This document shows, piece by piece, positions 58,501 through 64,000 of a DNA stretch of 64,000 nucleotides. The DNA is from Salvia splendens. Its lineage: Eukaryota > Streptophyta > Magnoliopsida > Lamiales > Lamiaceae. The position numbers were made by a program, and so were the translations under genes. How positions within the stretch are numbered: the first letter of the stretch is position 1; every line of letters begins with the position of its first letter. The stretch is taken from NCBI RefSeq assembly GCF_004379255.2, contig NC_056047.1:29216293-29280292 (forward strand). Reading direction: 5' to 3'. A model generated the notes under the pieces. That model saw only the letters and a list, made by a program, of their open reading frames with translations. It had not been told where the DNA came from and searched no databases.

Positions 58501-58660
58501 TCCTTCTTTTCCTCTCCGTTCAAGTACACAAGATACGCCGGACGCCCTTTTCTTATCATCGTGGTTGCTTGCAGTGCGGAGATTATGGAGGTTCATCGGT
58601 TCATGGAGATCCCATATAAGATAGTCGGCTCTTTGCCTGGGGCTTGAAAAGAAATTTTCC
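55585..58660 (-). pseudogene. Chromovirus pol (RT, RNase H, integrase, chromodomain)
   Basis: The upstream remnant (58660-58400) shows FPDVFFEALPGPPPDR with stops. RT (58398-57874) has [16 protein letters not shown] and [11 protein letters not shown] (FIDD at 57924-57913). RNase H follows with [11 protein letters not shown] and [14 protein letters not shown]. Integrase (56838-55585) is the best-preserved part: a partial HHCC zinc site (CLACQQ), then MDFVTSLP, FDRDTKF and GQSERTIQ, giving D, D and E. The C-terminal segment AILDRKVQELRNKSIASVKV...EGATWELEHRI is chromodomain-like. Breaks: TAG 57876-57874, a frameshift plus stop near 57388-57330, TAG near 56863 and a frameshift near 56815. No protease or gag precedes it. 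Confidence 0.92.
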
Positions 58661-58689
58661 TCTCCTTGCAAATGTTGCATCAAGAACTC

Positions 58690-61467
58690 GGAATACGTAT
58701 CAAGAATTCAAAATTTAATCAAACAGTCTTAACTTGGATATGAACCGATTTCGAATTGTAACAATTGGTTATGATCATCCCCACGGAGATTGAAAGAACA
58801 TAAGATAGGTCATAAATATGGGGTGGAATCGAATTAAAGTCAATTCTCATAGTAGGCTACCAAACAAGATAATTCAGTTGTTTGACCAAATTTGAAAGTC
58901 CACATATCAATGGATAATGACTTATATGGTTGAGAAAGAAAAATGATCAGTTGTTTGAGAATTGAGAAATATAGGCAGTTGTCACAAAGCGGTACTGATC
59001 ATGGTTCAACGAAAATCATAATGTGGAATAATATAATCACATCAATGGGTTCATATGTTTGTGAAAGGCAACCAAAGTCAAAGGGGCTTTAGAAAAAAAA
59101 TCAAGTGGATTAAGTTTGTTAAGGCAAGGTACAAAATGTAGGCCTTAACTTTGTTTTGTAAAAAGAATGTTTTTATTATGGAAAGAATACATATAGTGGA
59201 ACTGAACCAAAAAGAATTTCACTCTATGAGAAAGAACTTGACACAGACATGGTTACAAAATGAAAAGCTGAACAAAAGTTCAAAGAAGAATATCCTATAG
59301 AAAACTTGTCTGTGAAACGTGCCTATATTGAAGGACATAACTGCAAGCAGCCTTAGGAATGAAGTTCAATAGCAAAGACTCACAAAGTCAAAATATTGTT
59401 CGTATAAATAATAAGTCAAAGAAGACTACAATCAATCCAATTGTCCAAAGTTATGAAGGCAACAACACTTTCCAAGAATTGAAAGTGAGTTATAACTCAA
59501 TGGAGGAAAAGAAATAATATGCATCACTTGCAAGGGGTGAATGAAACAAGCTGTTAAATAGACAAGGGCTCACGGTTATTTGAAAGGTCCTGAAAAAAAT
59601 AACTTCTTAGAATCCAAGTAAGAACTGTTGATTAAATTAGTTTGTTATAGCTATTAAAGTCGCACCTCTTCATTCATCTTTCGCAAGCCAAAACTGGTAA
59701 CATCGCTCTAGGAACTGTGGATTCCACGCTGAGATTTTTCGTATCGTTGCCACTAATAATTATAGTCGGAATCCATATCTTCATAATATTCTTTGCACCT
59801 TATAAAAACCATTCTCTTAAAACATCGTAATTATACTCGCGCTCCCAACGTGTTATAACAGTCGTCCTCGTCGCATCACCACTTTTGACGCAAGAATGAG
59901 TTTAAATATTGGATCACAAGTATGAGCTCTCCCCGTTGTAGGATTAAATCATTTAGCATCTTCTCTTGAAGTTATTTTTGTACGTAATGTCTCTTCGTAT
60001 TATCTTTATTCTTATCGTTCAGGAAAACGATGGTGAATTTGTAATTATCTAATGGAGTTTGAATTCGCACTACATATTTCTATTTATCTTATCCCTCAGA
60101 AAAGTGATATTGTAGTTGTAACAACTAAGTTCGATATCGTTCGATCAAACAGACATCTAGGGGCATTCTATGTTTGCAACAAAGTTCATAGCATCATACT
60201 TTCTTCTATCAACACTATCATAAAGTACCTTACACTTTTACGTTCATAATTCATCGCTTAAAACATGATTCACATACCAAAAGATTCAACATGTATAAAC
60301 GTATATCGCCATGCATAACTACGTCATATTCCTCATTCACTTCCAGATCTAAATTTTCCCAAAAGAAACGAACTAACTTGCTTTCGTTCAAGGTTCAAAG
60401 ATTTTCTGAAATTTTCAACAATTTTCCATAACATGTTATAGTTTTGTCAATCAAATTCCACTATGATCAACTAGTCCTTACCATTGTAAAACATCAACCT
60501 CAAAGTTACTTTTTTTTAATTTTTTTCTCCACATACTTAGACACCATGCACTTCACATCTATGTTTGAAACAATCATTTTCAGATGACCCATCCTTTTTC
60601 TCTCAAAAATTTTCAACATTCTCAAGCAACTCATCAATTTTTCATCTTTCATGTAAAACACTCTATCATTCCTCTTCACAACTCACTCTCTTTACAAACA
60701 TTAGAAAATACTTCTCAATTTGAAAACAATCCCTCATGGAAAGATTTTACTTCATTGCTCGTGTAAACATTTTTCTCCTCTTTCATTCTCAAAATTTTCA
60801 CAAAACATCTTTTATCTCATTGTTGTTTGTGATGGTTCCTAAGCTCGTCGCGTATTTTCAAGTTTAATATTATCTTAAGGCTTCAAACTTCACATGCTAA
60901 CGTCGTAGTATTTTCGCACGTGATGCACATTCACAACATCACAAAATTCATGCTAACGTCTTATCACTTTCACCCATTTGACATATACTTGGGTCATTAT
61001 ATAGATCTTGTTCATATCACACACAATCATACCATATCAATATCATGTCCGTACATACAACACGTTCTTAAATCATCTTGTCAATTCATGCTCATATAAC
61101 ACATACTCATACTATCACAATATCGCTTTCACACATGTAATACGTGTTTAGATCATCATGCCAATCATGCTCACATTCAACTTATTTATGTCCTCACATC
61201 ATTTATACTCAAATTTCAACATGATAATAACGTCACATCATCACGTAGTTACATGCTCATGCATACTTTTGCCCAAAACATCCTTATCATATCATTCTCA
61301 ACTTTATACATCGTTCCCTCATTTCATCAATAACTTAAAACATACCTCACTTTCCTTGGATGAGCGTGATGCTGTGGATGTTGAGCCATCGTGACAATTC
61401 TAGTCTAAGGTTCACTAATTAGACTTAAGGTAAAAGAAGACTCTCGGACCAGAGTGAAAGAACGAAA
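58690..61467 (-). other. Chromovirus interior without recognisable gag/protease
   Basis: About 2.8 kb where gag and protease should lie. I see only short frames, no zinc knuckle and no protease DTG/DSG motif. The part next to the PBS (60300-61460) is AC- and T-rich like a leader. The part at 58690-59700 may be replaced or heavily decayed sequence. Confidence 0.5.
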
Positions 61468-61478
61468 CTCTGATACCA
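61468..61478 (-). promoter_or_regulatory. Chromovirus primer-binding site (tRNA-iMet)
   Basis: TGGTATCAGAG on the minus strand, 3 nt from the LTR at 61482. It is complementary to the initiator tRNA-Met 3' end and confirms minus orientation. Confidence 0.92.
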
Positions 61479-61481
61479 CAC

Positions 61482-64000
61482 TGTCACGACCGCCCATACT
61501 AGGGGTACTACAAACGAGGCAATCGTGACCAAGGGACAATAAAAATGACAACTTACAAGGATAACAGTTTATGAAAGCTTAAATAGCTTAAAGGAATAAT
61601 ATTTTTGGTTCATTAAAAGCTTAAACAACAAATTTTTAGTTTAAAGAACTTAATGTTATAAATTTATTATTAATTAGCAACAACTTAAGACAAAAAGGTT
61701 TTTCAAAATAAGCAGCGGAGAAAATAAAAACACAATTGACTTCCAAAAGAAAACATTTGGTTTAGTACACGAGAAACCATTTTAGAGAATCATGGTAAAC
61801 ATCAGATTAAAGCCTAACACAATTAAACATGTTCAAACACAGTACGAAATGGAATAAAGTCTTGAGGCATGGTTTAAAAAAATATAGCAGCGGAACTAAG
61901 GTTTAAAGAGAGTCGAGGATAACGCCTATGTATGAAGACACAACACATCCTAAGTTCTTGGGCCAACTCAACATCCCGCTCAACCTGCACATAAAGAAAA
62001 AGAATATGCAGGGCTGAGTACTTGTTGTACTCAATGGGCTCATGCCGTAAACATTTTAATATAGTTATGTCATCCATACCAGTGATCTCGAGTTTTATAT
62101 GTAGTAAGAAATATCACGAGAACACAAAAATATTTCAAAGTCTGTCCAGACAATTTATCTCCCCACTTTTCGCATCAATCCATCAATCACAATCATCATA
62201 TCACAGTGCGACGAAAGTGTGGCCACACTATTCGCCCACGAGACCGGCCGACTAGCAAGGACGGCTCACGATCCCACTAGTGTACACAGCCTGATAGGGT
62301 TTGCGGCCGTACTCAGACCCGAATTCGTTTCACAATACAACCATATAGCCTAACGGAGCAAGCTCAGACGAACTAGGTATCAGGCAACAATCTCACAAAC
62401 AAAAATAATATGGCATGACATAACTAGTTAAACCACCCTTATAACACCACATCGAATATTTGGAAAATAAAGAGATTTGAAAAAGAAAGCCCACCTCGTT
62501 TGCTTAAACAATTCAATATCCACTTAAGGCAACCCTCGTTCCTTGTGCTCACGTACTCACAATAATCCTTGCCAAACCAAAATACAAATCAGCCTCCCAT
62601 CAATTCACATTATCATGCATGTCCTATCGTTCCTTTTATCATTCTCATAAATTTACCCATCCCAAACATTCATCAACATAAGGAGAACATGTCATAATAT
62701 TTCTCAACGTGTCACACATAATCACGTCATAGGATACATTCCTAAATCACACATGCATCATATAATTCACTCAAACTTGGCAACAAGTGATATTTCCACA
62801 TAACAACAAATCAAGCAGAACTGCGCGGTTGGTTTGTAAAAATCATCAAAAATACATACAACCTCATACGAGACTAAGATTTGGTCACAACACAGAAGAG
62901 ACATTCAAGTTCATCCAGTTAAAATTCCACACCAAAATCACGTCATTTGGTCAGTCAAAACAATAATGTAACTCTCTGGTCGGAACACAAAAATTCTGGC
63001 AGCACTGTGCAGTTCCATTTAAAAATTTACCAAAATTTCATCCGATGTCCAATTAGGCTGAAATTTTCACAAAGCCCAGAAGAAACTGCACATTTCATCT
63101 AGGTCAAAATTCACATCAAAAGGAGGCCATTTGGTCGGTCAAATAGAAAACGAAACTTTCTGGGCGAGAATACAAGTTTCTGTCAGAATTGCGCAGTCAA
63201 CTTCAAAAATTTATTAAAATTTCATCTTTCATCAAAAAGGGCTGAAATTCATACACAACACAGACAACACCTTATATTTTACTCAGTTAAAACGTTGTGT
63301 CAAAATTCAATTTTTTGATTAGTCAAACACACGTCGGAATCCACTGTCCGAACATCACAGATTTCAGGCTTAAGAATTTCGAAAATAGGTTTCTTCCTCA
63401 ATCATCCAAACACAATTTTTTTCATGCTTATAACACACAATCATGCTTAAAAGTTTATCACAATCATGCTCTCACATAAACTCACATCATTCACCAAGGA
63501 TTCAAATCAAACTCCACATAAACTCATTCAAAATCGCATATTCATCCAAGTTCTCATGCAAAACACAAATTCCCACCGACTATGATTCCTACACTTGCTA
63601 TATGCATGTAGGGTTCAAGAACAAGGATTAAATGAGAAGAAAGAGGGAGAATGAATTAAATATACCTTTCTTGATAAAAACGAATCGGTAGAAACAAGAA
63701 TTGATGGATTCGTCGAATACTCTTGAAAATCAACTCCAACGGATGCAAGAACAAGGATGAATGGTGGATTTTTGGAAAGAATATGGAAAGGGAGGGAGAG
63801 GGTGGACCGCTAGGGTAGGAAGAAAAATGGGGGCTAGGGTTTAGTTTAGGTGATTTTATAGTTGTAGGTTAAATTAAAAATTTAATTAATTGTGCGGGAA
63901 TAAAATAGGGGCCAATTATTAAAATCCCACAATTATAGAGAAGGCATAATTTTCAAAAATTATGGCTGGGAATTAACAAGGAATTATTTGGTATTTACTG
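61482..64000 (-). repeat. Chromovirus 5' LTR (incomplete at window edge)
   Basis: 2519 bp of the LTR lie in the window. It is colinear with 52900-55540 apart from indels. An extra stretch at about 61672-61885 ends in the same ATATAGCAGCGG where the left LTR resumes, and a short GCAGCGGA repeat near each end suggests deletion in the left LTR. Confidence 0.9.

Larger units (their letters stand above)
52900..64000 (-). mobile_element. Tekay-like chromovirus Ty3/gypsy element (right end outside window)
   Basis: Left LTR 52900-55540 and right LTR from 61482 past the window end. Between them are a polypurine tract, a minus-strand pol pseudogene and a tRNA-iMet PBS. The LTR reads TGTAATATCCCAG...GTCGTGACA on the minus strand. 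RT and integrase sequence and a C-terminal chromodomain-like segment point to the Tekay/Del chromovirus clade. I find no gag or protease, so the element is internally defective. Confidence 0.9.

Overview
The window is repeat-dominated nuclear DNA from a flowering plant, most likely a eudicot. The evidence is GT-AG introns, a FAR1-type Mutator transposase, Ulp1-carrying MULEs, Athila-type and chromovirus Ty3/gypsy elements, a PIF/Harbinger element with TTA target duplications, a Stowaway-like MITE and a captured AP2/ERF fragment. A Lamiales-type asterid is a low-confidence guess. I found no intact host gene and no rRNA, tRNA or CRISPR array. Every large coding region is broken.

Layout. 1-17708: a tandem duplication with a unit of about 6.4 kb. 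Each copy holds an Athila LTR fragment, a FAR1 transposase remnant (exon 1, intron 1, start of exon 2) and a multi-exon Ulp1-like (C48) protease pseudogene, all on the minus strand. Copy A carries a 5.7 kb non-autonomous Athila-related retroelement (2190-7890) with TSD GCTAT; copy B keeps the empty site. 17709-25906: a fuller MULE module with a four-exon FAR1-type transposase pseudogene (22864-19591), satellites inside its introns, and a terminal inverted repeat ending at 25906. 25907-51709: a chain of TIR elements meeting at (TA)n tracts. It comprises a small MITE-like element, a Pack-MULE (26247-30482) with an AP2/ERF fragment and a nested PIF/Harbinger element, and a MULE shell (30504-51672). 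The shell contains a 14.4 kb Athila element (30695-45101, TSD ATGAT) and a satellite array of about 6.3 kb. 51710-52899: a Stowaway-like MITE and a second Ulp1-type fragment. 52900-64000: a minus-strand Tekay-like chromovirus with a pol pseudogene and no recognisable gag; its right LTR leaves the window.

The most unusual thread is a 21-bp satellite with core TATCATT(T/C)TAT. It lies beside and inside the MULE genes, including two FAR1 introns and one Ulp1 intron. In one transposase-less MULE shell it has grown into a higher-order array: about 12 sub-repeats of 95-100 bp per 1185-bp unit, five units, the central three nearly identical. A second, 22-bp satellite is shared by the FAR1 module and the Pack-MULE. 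This suggests a MULE lineage that seeds satellites. The functional part is inference; the sequence pattern is directly visible.
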